Notes: generated from the sequence alone by a model not told the origin. A stretch of 64,000 nucleotides of DNA from an uncultured Lachnospiraceae bacterium (GCA_910577115.1 CAJTMC010000002.1:62001-126000); one strand, 5' to 3'. Shown: positions 36,307 through 44,255, counted from the first letter of the stretch. Made by a program: numbers and translations.

Positions 36307-37482
36307 TTATATATTTTTTTCAATCACCTCAGTAATTAAAAATTGCGCCGCTTTTTCTATCTCTTCAAACTTAACTTCATTCATTAATGAAACACCAAAC
36401 ACATTTCTGCATTTTTCCTTTAACTCATCGGTATAACAGAGCGTACCATTTTCAACAGTTTTAATCCCGTCCAGATAAATGGATTCCCTGTTTTTCTTCC
36501 GCATGGCTTCCAGACTAAAATGTTCCTCATCAATATAAGCTTTTATCCTTAATCCTGTTCCATCAATGACAATCGGATAGCCGCCTATTTCGCCAAATAC
36601 CCCAGGGCAGTGCATTTTAACCTTCTTCTTTTCTCTCGCTGCTGACAAAATATTATGAATAATCTCAAAATTGCTGGAAGCATTCATCATATTACGCTTC
36701 GCATCTACCGGCATCGGAATTTTACAAGCGTTAAACATCTTATCCAGATCAGGCTCAAGCTTCTTTCCGGCATACTGTATATGAATTAACTGACTGATCC
36801 CTTCCGTCTGACCTTCTTTGCTGATCACAACATCATGAAAATGGCTCACTGCATATGTTACATCAATGTTCCAATAATCCGGAATATCGTACTGCGCTGC
36901 AACGGCAAACTGGATTCGTGGAATAAGGTGATTGATATTTCCGCTTCCAAAATCAGGATATGCCTTTCCTGTCGATTTAAGCCACGGAATCACGGCATCG
37001 GAATAAGATGTGTTAATAACAATGGCATCGCTTTGTGCCTCTTCATATGCTTCCATAATGTTCTTAATATACTTTATTGCCAAAGGTGCCCATATTCCAT
37101 ATGCCCTTACATTTTTCCATGATATACTTCCATACTTTAACCCTGAATATGCGCGGCTTGAATTTACAAGAATATCCGGCTGACATTCCCGAAGGCAGGA
37201 CGTAATAGAAGCAGTATCATTAAAGTCAACACGATCTATAATCCGAACCACTGCCTTATTTTGTTTTCTGATTAGAGAAGCAACTCTCGTAATATTTACG
37301 TCAGAAACCATTTTTTCTTTATTGCGTCCAACTACATAAATTTCCATTTCCGCGTCGCTTGTGGACAGCAGATAATCCAACAAATATGTTCCAACGCTCC
37401 CCAATCCCATTATCATAATCCGCACTTTTCTGTCTGATATATTATTTCGGAGTATTTCTAATTTTTCATCAAGTGTTTTCAT
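36307..37482 (-). CDS. NAD(P)-binding oxidoreductase of unknown substrate in the phosphonate operon
   Basis: A 391-residue protein with an N-terminal Rossmann fold: IMIMGLGSVGTYLLDYLL gives GxGxxG at about residues 26-31, followed by an acidic/basic turn YVVGRNKE. Mid-protein features recall malate/lactate dehydrogenase or saccharopine reductase-like folds: INTSYSDAV followed by FGSGNINHL. I cannot assign a known enzyme. It is the only unassigned oxidoreductase beside PEP mutase and the decarboxylase, so reduction of phosphonoacetaldehyde or a related phosphonate is a reasonable hypothesis. ATG 37482 follows GAGAGG and starts 4 bases after the preceding stop. Confidence 0.75.
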   Translation of the reverse strand: MKTLDEKLEILRNNISDRKVRIMIMGLGSVGTYLLDYLLSTSDAEMEIYVVGRNKEKMVSDVNITRVASLIRKQNKAVVRIIDRVDFNDTASITSCLRECQPDILVNSSRAYSGLKYGSISWKNVRAYGIWAPLAIKYIKNIMEAYEEAQSDAIVINTSYSDAVIPWLKSTGKAYPDFGSGNINHLIPRIQFAVAAQYDIPDYWNIDVTYAVSHFHDVVISKEGQTEGISQLIHIQYAGKKLEPDLDKMFNACKIPMPVDAKRNMMNASSNFEIIHNILSAAREKKKVKMHCPGVFGEIGGYPIVIDGTGLRIKAYIDEEHFSLEAMRKKNRESIYLDGIKTVENGTLCYTDELKEKCRNVFGVSLMNEVKFEEIEKAAQFLITEVIEKNI

Positions 37483-37485
37483 TGT

Positions 37486-38241
37486 CTATTGCCCCTCTCT
37501 CATCTTTATACATTTTCTATAATCAGAAATGGTATTACAATTCACCCATTTTGCAAATGTTATAATGTCGTACTCACTCTTGGAAAGACTTCCAAAATAT
37601 TCCTGTATTAACACAAGATTGGTTCCCCGCCATTCTCTTTCAGGAATAGACTGCACAACCTTCTTAAGCTTGTCTGCATCTGCAAATTTCCATATCTGTC
37701 CGGAATTAAAAATTCCCTGAAAAGGCTCGTTAATTTCCAATATACTGTGAGCAGTATCATAAATGTAATGAATTGCATAATCCTTGTCATAATAAAATGC
37801 CACTGCCTTACTTGCAAGTATCGGCTCTGTGTTGCATGTAATTACATTTCCAACATGATCATAGATTTCACCAAAGCTTTTTGGGTCCACATATAAATCG
37901 CCTTCTGCAAATATTACCTCATCATAATCTTTATCCTCAATTTCCCGAAGCCCAAGATACAAGCTGTATCCTGAACCATAATCTGCATAATGTTCATTTT
38001 TTACAAGAAGGATTTTATCTCCAAATTCTTTAAATTCCTCCTCAATTGCAGCTTTCAAATCATCATACATGAATCCGCCTACAATTACATAATAATCAAA
38101 CGTTCTATCCTGATGAAGCATTGTATATAAGAGAGAATCCTCTATGTGATTTTCATAGTAAAGACACTTGAGGCATGAGTGTCCGAGCGATTGACTGAAC
38201 CGGCTCGACATCCCTGCCACTGTTACAATCAGTATTTTCAA
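37486..38241 (-). CDS. nucleotidyltransferase of LicC/PntC type (candidate phosphonate cytidylyltransferase)
   Basis: A 251-residue GT-A-fold nucleotidyltransferase. The N-terminal signature is VTVAGMSSRFSQSLG followed by CLKCLY, a variant of the LicC/MobA glycine-rich loop in which the usual PK is CLK. Further support is the substrate-site phrase YGSGYSLYLGL and the metal acid in FAEGDLYVD. Relatives activate phosphocholine or 2-aminoethylphosphonate with CTP (PntC). In a phosphonate operon the latter type of role is likely. The start is TTG 38241, overlapping the previous stop by 4 bases, with GGAGGAAG upstream. The free-standing enzyme exists in addition to the cytidylyltransferase domain fused to PEP mutase. 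Confidence 0.78.
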   Translation of the reverse strand: MKILIVTVAGMSSRFSQSLGHSCLKCLYYENHIEDSLLYTMLHQDRTFDYYVIVGGFMYDDLKAAIEEEFKEFGDKILLVKNEHYADYGSGYSLYLGLREIEDKDYDEVIFAEGDLYVDPKSFGEIYDHVGNVITCNTEPILASKAVAFYYDKDYAIHYIYDTAHSILEINEPFQGIFNSGQIWKFADADKLKKVVQSIPEREWRGTNLVLIQEYFGSLSKSEYDIITFAKWVNCNTISDYRKCIKMREGQ

Positions 38242-39224
38242 TTTTCATCTTCCTCCAGACACATTTCAATTCCTTTGTCCAAGGTGATATGCGGTACCCA
38301 ATCGGTTCTTGTTCTTATTTTTTCGGTATTCAGCAATCTTCTTACCGGATCGGATTCCCTGTATCCGCTAAATGTAATCTGAGGATTTTCAATTCCGATT
38401 TTTTTCGCACACAGCTTAACAAGGTCTACAATAGAGATTTCTTCGTCTGTTGCAACATTGTATACAGAACCATCCAGTGCACTTTCCGACCGGATTAGTG
38501 CAATTACTGCCGCACAGCTGTCCTCATTATGCAAAAAAGTACGATAATTTACTTTTGAATTTTCCAAGAGTTCCACACTTCCGTTTTCTCTTAATTGATT
38601 CAAAATATGCGGAATGATATGTTTTGGATATAATTCATTTTTACTGTATACATTCGCAAACCGGATAGAACATCCCTTTATCTTTTGTTCCATTACAGCA
38701 TCCTTCATAAAAAATTCCGTCATAAGCTTGCCCGTTGCATAGCTGGTTCTTTGACTGTGCTCGGCATTGGCTAACGAAATATAATCGGATTCTGAAACGC
38801 CGTTTTCCCCCCATGAATTCATGGAATAAACTTCTGATGTGGAGCAATTAATATAAATATCTGCTCCCAGTTCAATCGCCTGATCTAAAAAGGCTTTCAT
38901 TCCCAATACATTCGTCTCAAACGTTCTATTGACATAGTAAAAATGCTCTGTATGTACCACAGCAGCACAATTAATATAGATTAATTTTTCACACGTCTTT
39001 TTTTCCGTCTGAATCTGCTGCTTTAACTGCTGCATCTGTTCTGCCGAATTTAAGTCATACTCATGAAAGCAGAATAATTGATTGTCTACAATGTCTTCCA
39101 CAGTCTTAATCGAAGATGCAAAAAAATTATCAAACCCAATGACCTTGTCTCCCGCTGCAACCAGCTTTCTTGCCAGCTCATTTCCAGTCATGCCCGTAAC
39201 GCCGCTTATTACATATAAGTCCAT
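38238..39224 (-). CDS. extended SDR, NAD-dependent epimerase/dehydratase
   Basis: A 328-residue extended short-chain dehydrogenase. The cofactor loop is GVTGMTG (Gly 8, 11, 14), and the active site has Tyr162 and Lys166 in SYATGK. A conserved Asn in NVYSKNELYPKHI resembles nucleotide-sugar epimerases. Substrates are usually nucleotide sugars; a CMP-phosphonate or a reducing step on a phosphonate cannot be excluded given the neighbours. ATG 39224 follows GGGGGA, three bases after the phosphoesterase stop. Confidence 0.85.
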   Translation of the reverse strand: MDLYVISGVTGMTGNELARKLVAAGDKVIGFDNFFASSIKTVEDIVDNQLFCFHEYDLNSAEQMQQLKQQIQTEKKTCEKLIYINCAAVVHTEHFYYVNRTFETNVLGMKAFLDQAIELGADIYINCSTSEVYSMNSWGENGVSESDYISLANAEHSQRTSYATGKLMTEFFMKDAVMEQKIKGCSIRFANVYSKNELYPKHIIPHILNQLRENGSVELLENSKVNYRTFLHNEDSCAAVIALIRSESALDGSVYNVATDEEISIVDLVKLCAKKIGIENPQITFSGYRESDPVRRLLNTEKIRTRTDWVPHITLDKGIEMCLEEDEN

Positions 39225-39227
39225 ACG

Positions 39228-39956
39228 CTAAATCCCCCATTTCAAACGTTCACAGTAAAATTCATCTACCTGACCACAATATGCTTCCTGTTCTTTCTTA
39301 ATATTATATGATACTTTATCAAAAAACACCTGTTCTGTATCCATATTCAAAATAACAAATTGCGCCTGCGGATTGTGATTCCGCGGCTGTCCCACAGATC
39401 CCGGATTAATAAATACAACTTTTTTTTTATTTCTTCTTTCGGCGTCCTCTGCTTCATAGTATTTTTCTATAAAATGCGGCTGATGTGAGTGCCCAGAAAA
39501 CACGTAATCATACTCCCTGTATTCCTGCAGCGCCTCCTCCGGTTTTATACTCTTCCAATACTTGTCCTCTAAGCTTCCATGTACTGCAAGGCACATTTTA
39601 CCATCGCATTCAAATTCATAAAATCCACATTCTTTCATCTCATTGTGTATATAATCCCATGAATCCGGATTTAATACACTCTTGGTATATCGTGCACTTT
39701 CCTCTCCTCTTTTTGATGAAAAACGTTCATAATTATCATGCAAAACCGCATCTTCATGATTCCCGCAAATGTTGCAAAAAACAGGAAAGGACAGCTGATA
39801 CAACATCGAAATCACCTCGTTTGAATGCATTCCGTAATCAATAATATCTCCCAGCAAGAAACAGCCATCTACTTTATATTCTGTTTCAACTTTATCAAGC
39901 ACAGCCTTGAGAGCCTGTTCATTCCCATGAATATCAGACATTATCAATATTTTCAT
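39228..39956 (-). CDS. metallophosphoesterase (calcineurin-like)
   Basis: A 242-residue dimetal phosphoesterase. The five family blocks are visible: MSDIHGN (Asp8, His10), GDIIDYG, CGNHED, a histidine in VHGSLED, and SGHSHQPHF. Substrates of this YfcE/Apa-like group vary widely. In this operon it could remove a phosphate or hydrolyse a nucleotide-activated intermediate, but that is inference. ATG 39956 follows GGAGGGC; a start 21 codons earlier would overlap the upstream gene and lacks a site. Confidence 0.88.
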   Translation of the reverse strand: MKILIMSDIHGNEQALKAVLDKVETEYKVDGCFLLGDIIDYGMHSNEVISMLYQLSFPVFCNICGNHEDAVLHDNYERFSSKRGEESARYTKSVLNPDSWDYIHNEMKECGFYEFECDGKMCLAVHGSLEDKYWKSIKPEEALQEYREYDYVFSGHSHQPHFIEKYYEAEDAERRNKKKVVFINPGSVGQPRNHNPQAQFVILNMDTEQVFFDKVSYNIKKEQEAYCGQVDEFYCERLKWGI

Positions 39957-39996
39957 CAGATGCCCTCCATGTTTGTTTTTACTGTTATTGATTATA

Positions 39997-40953
39997 TTAA
40001 TCCCTGATAATATTGTCAATAAAGTTATCGCTTTTTTTATCCAGCCACCTCAGTATGTCACTATATACCTGTTCCCTGTCCAGCTCGTTCAAAATCTCAT
40101 GCCGGTCATCCGGGTAGAGCTTCATGCTGACATCATTAATCCCCTTCTTTTTGTATTCACAACATATTTCATTCACCGCTTTTCCGTAATTCCCCACCGG
40201 ATCCATACCGCCTGCCAGAAACAAAAGCGGCAGCTCGCGCGGTATATTTTCAATATTCTGATCCTTTTGAATAAAGGTAAACACCTCAAACAGCGTCCTG
40301 TACCCATTTACGGTAAACTTAAAGTTGCAATACCTGTTTTTACGGTACAAATCTACTATTTTTTCATCTCTTGTCAGCCAATCGCTTTCCGTACGCGGAT
40401 TTTTAATGTGGTCCAAATAGTTATGAAACGCACATTTTTCTATTATTTTGGAACGATAACGGTCGCCCTTTACAAGCCGCAAAAGCGCTGATAAGGCTTT
40501 TCCGGTAATGAGCGTTAAAGCTCCCTTACTGCCTGTTCCGATAATAATTGCTCCTGTAAGTTCGTTTCCATATGTCATAATATAACGCCTTGCCATAAAG
40601 GAACCCATGCTGTGTCCCAACAAAAAATACGGCACATCACTATAATGTTTTTTTGCATAGCGCGTAACGCGATACAGATCGGACACAACAGTCGCACTCA
40701 TGTTCTTTCGGCAAAAATACCCAAGATCCTCGTCCCTTCCGGCCGTAAATCCATGCCCCAAATGATCATTGCCAATCACTGCAAAACCATTATCGTTTAG
40801 ATAACGGGCAAATTCATCATAGCGTTCTATCATTTCGATCATACCATGTGATATTTGCAGCACACCACGCACTTCTCCTTCCGGCTTCCAAAATACCACA
40901 TACAGTTTATGAATCCCGTCTCTTGACGGCAATTTAAATTCTGTTTTCCTCAT
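39997..40953 (-). CDS. alpha/beta hydrolase (monoglyceride lipase/lysophospholipase type)
   Basis: A 318-residue cytoplasmic serine hydrolase with the nucleophile elbow GHSMG at Ser115, the oxyanion region ISHGMIEMIERY, and the C-terminal acid and His in GGMDPVGNYG and DDRHEILNELD. There is no signal peptide. It is the first gene of the minus-strand phosphonate operon by position, but such lipases are also common as unrelated housekeeping genes, so a link to phosphonates is uncertain. ATG 40953 follows GAGGGA. Confidence 0.87.
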   Translation of the reverse strand: MRKTEFKLPSRDGIHKLYVVFWKPEGEVRGVLQISHGMIEMIERYDEFARYLNDNGFAVIGNDHLGHGFTAGRDEDLGYFCRKNMSATVVSDLYRVTRYAKKHYSDVPYFLLGHSMGSFMARRYIMTYGNELTGAIIIGTGSKGALTLITGKALSALLRLVKGDRYRSKIIEKCAFHNYLDHIKNPRTESDWLTRDEKIVDLYRKNRYCNFKFTVNGYRTLFEVFTFIQKDQNIENIPRELPLLFLAGGMDPVGNYGKAVNEICCEYKKKGINDVSMKLYPDDRHEILNELDREQVYSDILRWLDKKSDNFIDNIIRD

Positions 40954-41007
40954 AGCTATCCCTCATACATCTTTCTCAAATTGCGGATTTTCACTACACC
41001 GACTCCC

Positions 41008-41108
41008 GTCTGCCCACTTTGGCAGACACTCAAATCAGGATATATGAATTTTTTAATTCACACTATGTATTAATTATTTCATTTTATTTCCGATATTATT
41101 ATTGTAAA
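41008..41108 (-). promoter_or_regulatory. candidate promoter and leader hairpin before the hydrolase/phosphonate operon
   Basis: Minus strand TTTACA (41108-41103), 16-base spacer, TAAAAT (41086-41081). The leader then contains a perfect 7-bp hairpin GTCTGCC-CACTTT-GGCAGAC (41008-41027). Apart from this and the terminator at 41159-41190, I see nothing else in 40954-41295. Confidence 0.45.
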
Positions 41109-41158
41109 CCCCTAATTCACCAAACACTGACATGTTTTGCATGTCGTCTTATTGGTAG

Positions 41159-41190
41159 AAAAAGGGAGCAGTCCCACCTACTCCCTTTTT
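41159..41190 (-). terminator. terminator after the 71-residue gene
   Basis: AAAAAGGGAG (41159-41168) pairs with CTCCCTTTTT (41181-41190) around a 12-base loop; the minus-strand copy ends in a T-run. Confidence 0.75.
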
Positions 41191-41295
41191 CAAAGCTTTA
41201 ATTCACACACATATCCAACTATTTAATTTTGATTTTCCGCAGCTTTTTAGAGAATTTCCTCATAAGTCTATGCGTCTTTACGTAATTTATCGTTA

Positions 41296-41511
41296 TTACA
41301 TTTTCGAAATCATTACAACCGAAAGATCATATTCCTCAAGGAATTCATCAATGTCTCTCTCATCATTAATTTCCATAGCTGCTTCAAATACTCCCGTTTC
41401 AGGATCAAGAAATCCTCCTACCATCTCTCCCGTAGTCTGGTTTTTTCTAATCATCGGTTTTTTGTTTGCTACATTAATATTTTTCGATACTTCTTTTTTT
41501 GCCATTAACAT
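41296..41511 (-). CDS. small acidic hypothetical protein, 71 residues
   Basis: A 71-residue protein that I do not recognise. It has a basic N-terminus (MAKKEVSKNINVANKKPM) and an acidic C-terminus (INDERDIDEFLEEYDLSVV), with no Cys, signal peptide or membrane helix. ATG 41511 follows AAAGGGG, with a second ATG two codons on. It lies between a terminator downstream and a probable structured RNA upstream on the same strand, so the RNA may be its leader. The good ribosome site and terminator favour a real gene. Confidence 0.6.
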   Translation of the reverse strand: MLMAKKEVSKNINVANKKPMIRKNQTTGEMVGGFLDPETGVFEAAMEINDERDIDEFLEEYDLSVVMISKM

Positions 41512-41642
41512 TCTTGTTGATCCCCTTTCAACCCTTCTTCAGTTTGTCTCCTTATCGGTGATTTTATCTCTCTCCTGCTTCGAAGTCAGCACAACCTGCG
41601 CTTGGTCTGCTGTGTACACGAGAATAAAAAAACCTTCTCTTT

Positions 41643-41855
41643 TCAAAGTGTGTATGTAAAATTAAAGCTCACCGCAGCTGTTAAATCCCTTTCCGGCTGC
41701 GTTTTATATGATCAGCTCCACTGTAAAGTCACCTTCTCCCTTGTGGCGATACACGCGGAACTAAATCACCCCTGTAACCGGCAGGCCCTGCCTGCCCTTG
41801 CCCCAAAATTGCTGTCAAAAGGCGCATTTTCCACACGCGCCTTAGACACTTTATG
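41643..41855 (-). ncRNA. probable structured RNA (or long structured leader), about 210 nt
   Basis: A GC-rich island in an AT-rich gap, directly after a good minus-strand promoter. The ends pair (AAAGTGT at 41645-41651 with ACACTTT at 41846-41852). Inside are three strong hairpins: GGCGC...GCGCC (41821-41841), GGCAGG-CCCTG-CCTGCC (41780-41796) and CGCAGC...GCTGCG (41673-41701). A T-run (TTTTTTT, minus strand) follows near 41629. It does not match tmRNA, SRP RNA, RNase P or a standard riboswitch that I can recognise. It could be a free RNA or the leader of the 71-residue gene. Confidence 0.5.
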
Positions 41856-41858
41856 TAA

Positions 41859-41887
41859 ATACTAACATATGTGTTTTTATATTGCAA
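41859..41887 (-). promoter_or_regulatory. promoter of the structured RNA
   Basis: Minus strand TTGCAA (41887-41882), 17-base spacer, TAGTAT (41864-41859). The expected start falls at about 41852, exactly where the closing stem begins. Confidence 0.6.
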
Positions 41888-42048
41888 TGGTTATTTGTCG
41901 AAAAAATAATATTTTTAAAACTTTTTATGTAAACCATTTCTGTACTATATTTTACCACAATTTTTCATTTTGAAAAGCAGATTTTTATTTTTTCTTTGTT
42001 TTTTTTAATTTTTATATACAAAAATTGTTGTTTTATGATATGATAAGT

Positions 42049-42077
42049 TTGATATTTTATATTAGAAATATTTTAAT
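42049..42077 (+). promoter_or_regulatory. candidate promoter of the HD-GYP gene
   Basis: TTGATA (42049-42054), 17-base spacer, TTTAAT (42072-42077), in a very AT-rich stretch (41890-42110) that otherwise shows nothing. Confidence 0.45.
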
Positions 42078-42130
42078 ACGTTTATCCGGAAAAGACAGCT
42101 TTGCTAAAAAAACCATATATGGAGGTAATC

Positions 42131-43183
42131 ATGTATAAATTGTCAACTCAATCCTTAAAACCGGGGATGATAACTTATGAGGATATCTACGCTCCCTCAC
42201 AAGAACTGATTTTGAAAGCAAATACACATCTTACTCAGGAAAACATACAATCTTTGTGCGAATACAATTTTGGTGAAATAGCGCTTGCAGAGCCGAACGA
42301 AGTCGATATGCCGCGTTATGAGCATCTTCATCAACATCCGCATTTTCAAAAATTTAATGCGATGTATACATTATCTCTTACGACTTTTAATAAGCTAATC
42401 CGCACGCTTGACACTGGTATTGACTTAAATACATCAAAACTTTTGTCCTTGCGCGACGATATGATGCAGACTGTCATGAATGACGAGCAGCTTCTCGACT
42501 ATCTATACAATATGATGCCTGACGAAAATGAAATTACATATAATCACTGCTTTAACTGCGGTCTGATTTGCTATATTTTTGGCACATGGGTCGGACTGGA
42601 GGGCGAGGATTTGGATAATCTTACCATTGCGGGCTTTTTGTTTGATGTGGGCAAAACGAAGATTTCCGACGAACTTTTGTGGAAACCCGATAAGCTCACA
42701 CCGGAAGAATTTCTGCAGATGCAGCATCATATCCATTTAGGCTACGATCTTTTGAAAAACAGAAGCTTTCCGCCTCATGTGGTGAGCGTCATGATTATGC
42801 ACCACGAGCGATGCGACGGCAGCGGATATCCTGCGCGCATTAAAGAAGACCGTATTGATCCCTTTGCACTGATTGCAGCGATTGCGGATACGTATGAGGC
42901 CATGACCCACCCCCGATCGCATCGTGTAGCGCTGACGCCGTTTCAGGCGTTCCGCGTGTTTGAGGAGCAGGGTTTTGAGATCAAATATGGAAAAAATATC
43001 AAGCCGCTTCTGACGCGCATTGCCAATATGTATGTGGGCAGGCGTGTATGTGTAACGGGAAATATAGAAGGACGCATTATTGAAATCCATGAGGACGCGC
43101 TTTCACGTCCGACCGTTTTTGCAAGCAATGTGGAATATGACCTTCGGACGAGACAGGGGGCAGAGATTGTTCGTATGATTTGA
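42131..43183 (+). CDS. HD-GYP domain protein with altered HD motif
   Basis: A 350-residue cytoplasmic protein with an N-terminal region typical of c-di-GMP-phosphodiesterase-like proteins (STQSLKPGMITYEDIYAP) and a C-terminal HD-GYP domain (about residues 130-320). The GYP half is intact: HHERCDGSGYP. The HD motif that normally reads HDIGK is FDVGK here, so the first metal-binding His is Phe. NHCFNCG upstream keeps another His. The protein may be a weak enzyme or a c-di-GMP sensor rather than a full phosphodiesterase. ATG 42131 is chosen because GGAGGT lies just before it; an ATG ten codons earlier lacks a site. Confidence 0.85.
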   Translation: MYKLSTQSLKPGMITYEDIYAPSQELILKANTHLTQENIQSLCEYNFGEIALAEPNEVDMPRYEHLHQHPHFQKFNAMYTLSLTTFNKLIRTLDTGIDLNTSKLLSLRDDMMQTVMNDEQLLDYLYNMMPDENEITYNHCFNCGLICYIFGTWVGLEGEDLDNLTIAGFLFDVGKTKISDELLWKPDKLTPEEFLQMQHHIHLGYDLLKNRSFPPHVVSVMIMHHERCDGSGYPARIKEDRIDPFALIAAIADTYEAMTHPRSHRVALTPFQAFRVFEEQGFEIKYGKNIKPLLTRIANMYVGRRVCVTGNIEGRIIEIHEDALSRPTVFASNVEYDLRTRQGAEIVRMI

Positions 43184-43201
43184 TACGAATACTGCTTCAT
43201 C

Positions 43202-43227
43202 AAAAAAACGCCAAACGGCGTTTTTTT
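43202..43227. terminator. bidirectional terminator
   Basis: A hairpin CGCC-AAAC-GGCG is flanked by seven A and seven T, lying between the converging HD-GYP gene and the lipoprotein gene. Confidence 0.85.
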
Positions 43228-43651
43228 ATTCTTTATTTTCTTCAAAGATATCTGCAATATTTTTTTTGATTTCCTCTGTGGAAAGCCCCTTCGCACCTTC
43301 CAAAAATTCCTCAACGGACTCTTTTGCGGCTCTTAACTGCTCCTCATCAAATTCATAATTATCGATATACTCCCGTATGGAATCATTTATGCTTTCCTGC
43401 TCCTCATCGCTGATTCCTAACGTTACCGCCAAATCATCACTCTTGAGAAATGCCTGCACTTCGTCCGCAAGTGCGCTCTTAATTTCATCGCTTACTTGTT
43501 TTTTCGTCTTTGTGATGGTATCACTCACTGACTCGCTGATTTTATCGCCTACATTGTCAAAGGTTACGTCTCCCTGACAGCCTGTAAGCGCAGTAACAAG
43601 CAGCATCAGCGCTGCTGCTCCCCCTATTTTTCCCTTATACAAATTACGCAC
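43226..43651 (-). CDS. small lipoprotein of unknown function
   Basis: A 141-residue lipoprotein. GTG 43651 is the best start: it follows GAAGGG, avoids overlap with the preceding gene and gives a normal signal peptide ending in LTGC (lipidated Cys). An earlier ATG at 43702 would add 17 basic residues and a 38-base overlap. The mature protein is acidic and mostly helical, with no recognised domain. It lies 13 bases after the preceding small gene and forms a two-gene unit with it. Confidence 0.7.
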   Translation of the reverse strand: MRNLYKGKIGGAAALMLLVTALTGCQGDVTFDNVGDKISESVSDTITKTKKQVSDEIKSALADEVQAFLKSDDLAVTLGISDEEQESINDSIREYIDNYEFDEEQLRAAKESVEEFLEGAKGLSTEEIKKNIADIFEENKE

Positions 43652-43664
43652 CCTTATTTTCCCT

Positions 43665-44072
43665 TCATTTCTGCTCTGTTTGTTCGCTTTCCGCCTCTTC
43701 AACTACATTCCGCTTAACGACCGGCTCCTTCTTTTTCTTCTGCGTCGTAACAGGCTTGTCGGGCCATGCCATTGCTTTTACACCCGGCGTTGTCGTCTTT
43801 ATCCTTAAATAGCTTTTCCCGTCTTCTACAAATCTTATAATAGAAATATTTTTCCATGCATAAAACTCAAACGGGGCAAACTCGATTTTCAGCTCCTTGA
43901 GCATTCCCTTTGCCTCAAAATTTACCAGCTTTTCATCCACTCTCACAGGCATACAGTAGATATACTTATTGTCTGTGGTGTGAATAACCGTCGTTTCAAA
44001 TACTGCGGATTTATTTTCTTTGCTTACTTTAATTGTTGCCATTGATGGTACGGGGATATCTTCTACGTTCAT
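43665..44072 (-). CDS. small hypothetical protein with PilZ-like beta pattern
   Basis: A 135-residue soluble protein that I do not recognise with confidence. The first 100 residues are beta-rich (ATIKVSKENKSAVFETTV, then IYCMPVRVDEKLVNFE) and vaguely recall PilZ/YcgR-type domains, but the RxxxR signature is absent. The last 30 residues are Lys/Glu-rich and probably disordered. ATG 44072 follows GAGAGGAAAT. The gene has a near-consensus promoter and is followed by the lipoprotein gene. The HD-GYP gene nearby makes a c-di-GMP link tempting but unproven. Confidence 0.6.
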   Translation of the reverse strand: MNVEDIPVPSMATIKVSKENKSAVFETTVIHTTDNKYIYCMPVRVDEKLVNFEAKGMLKELKIEFAPFEFYAWKNISIIRFVEDGKSYLRIKTTTPGVKAMAWPDKPVTTQKKKKEPVVKRNVVEEAESEQTEQK

Positions 44073-44175
44073 ATTTCCTCTCATTCTGCCTTTTTTATCG
44101 GCCTTTCACCTTTTTAATACCATTCATGCCAAGCGGCATAAAATATCATTTTATGATATTCTTTTTATATTATAT

Positions 44176-44205
44176 AGTATAGTCCGTCACCACTTTTGTT
44201 GTCAA
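44176..44205 (-). promoter_or_regulatory. strong promoter of the small two-gene unit
   Basis: Minus strand consensus TTGACA (44205-44200), 18-base spacer, TATACT (44181-44176). Confidence 0.7.
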
Positions 44206-44255
44206 GCATTTGACGCCTTGTATTATATCGGCAAATTTGCGCGCCGGCAAATTTG
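44199..44255 (+). promoter_or_regulatory. candidate promoter and 11-bp direct repeat before the FKBP gene
   Basis: TTGTCA (44199-44204), 16-base spacer, TATTAT (44221-44226), overlapping the divergent promoter. Just downstream CGGCAAATTTG is repeated exactly (44229-44239 and 44245-44255), possibly a regulator site. The remainder of 44073-44392 shows nothing else. Confidence 0.4.

Noticed and set aside
41690..41800. Cobalamin-riboswitch-like words (CCACTGTAAA, GGCAGG..CCTGCC) on the plus strand
   Set aside because: The other conserved B12 elements are absent and no cobalamin gene follows; taken as coincidence.
41602..41865. Plus-strand ORF of 87 residues across the structured RNA region
   Set aside because: No ribosome site, composition unlike protein, and the opposite strand carries a good promoter and paired stems.
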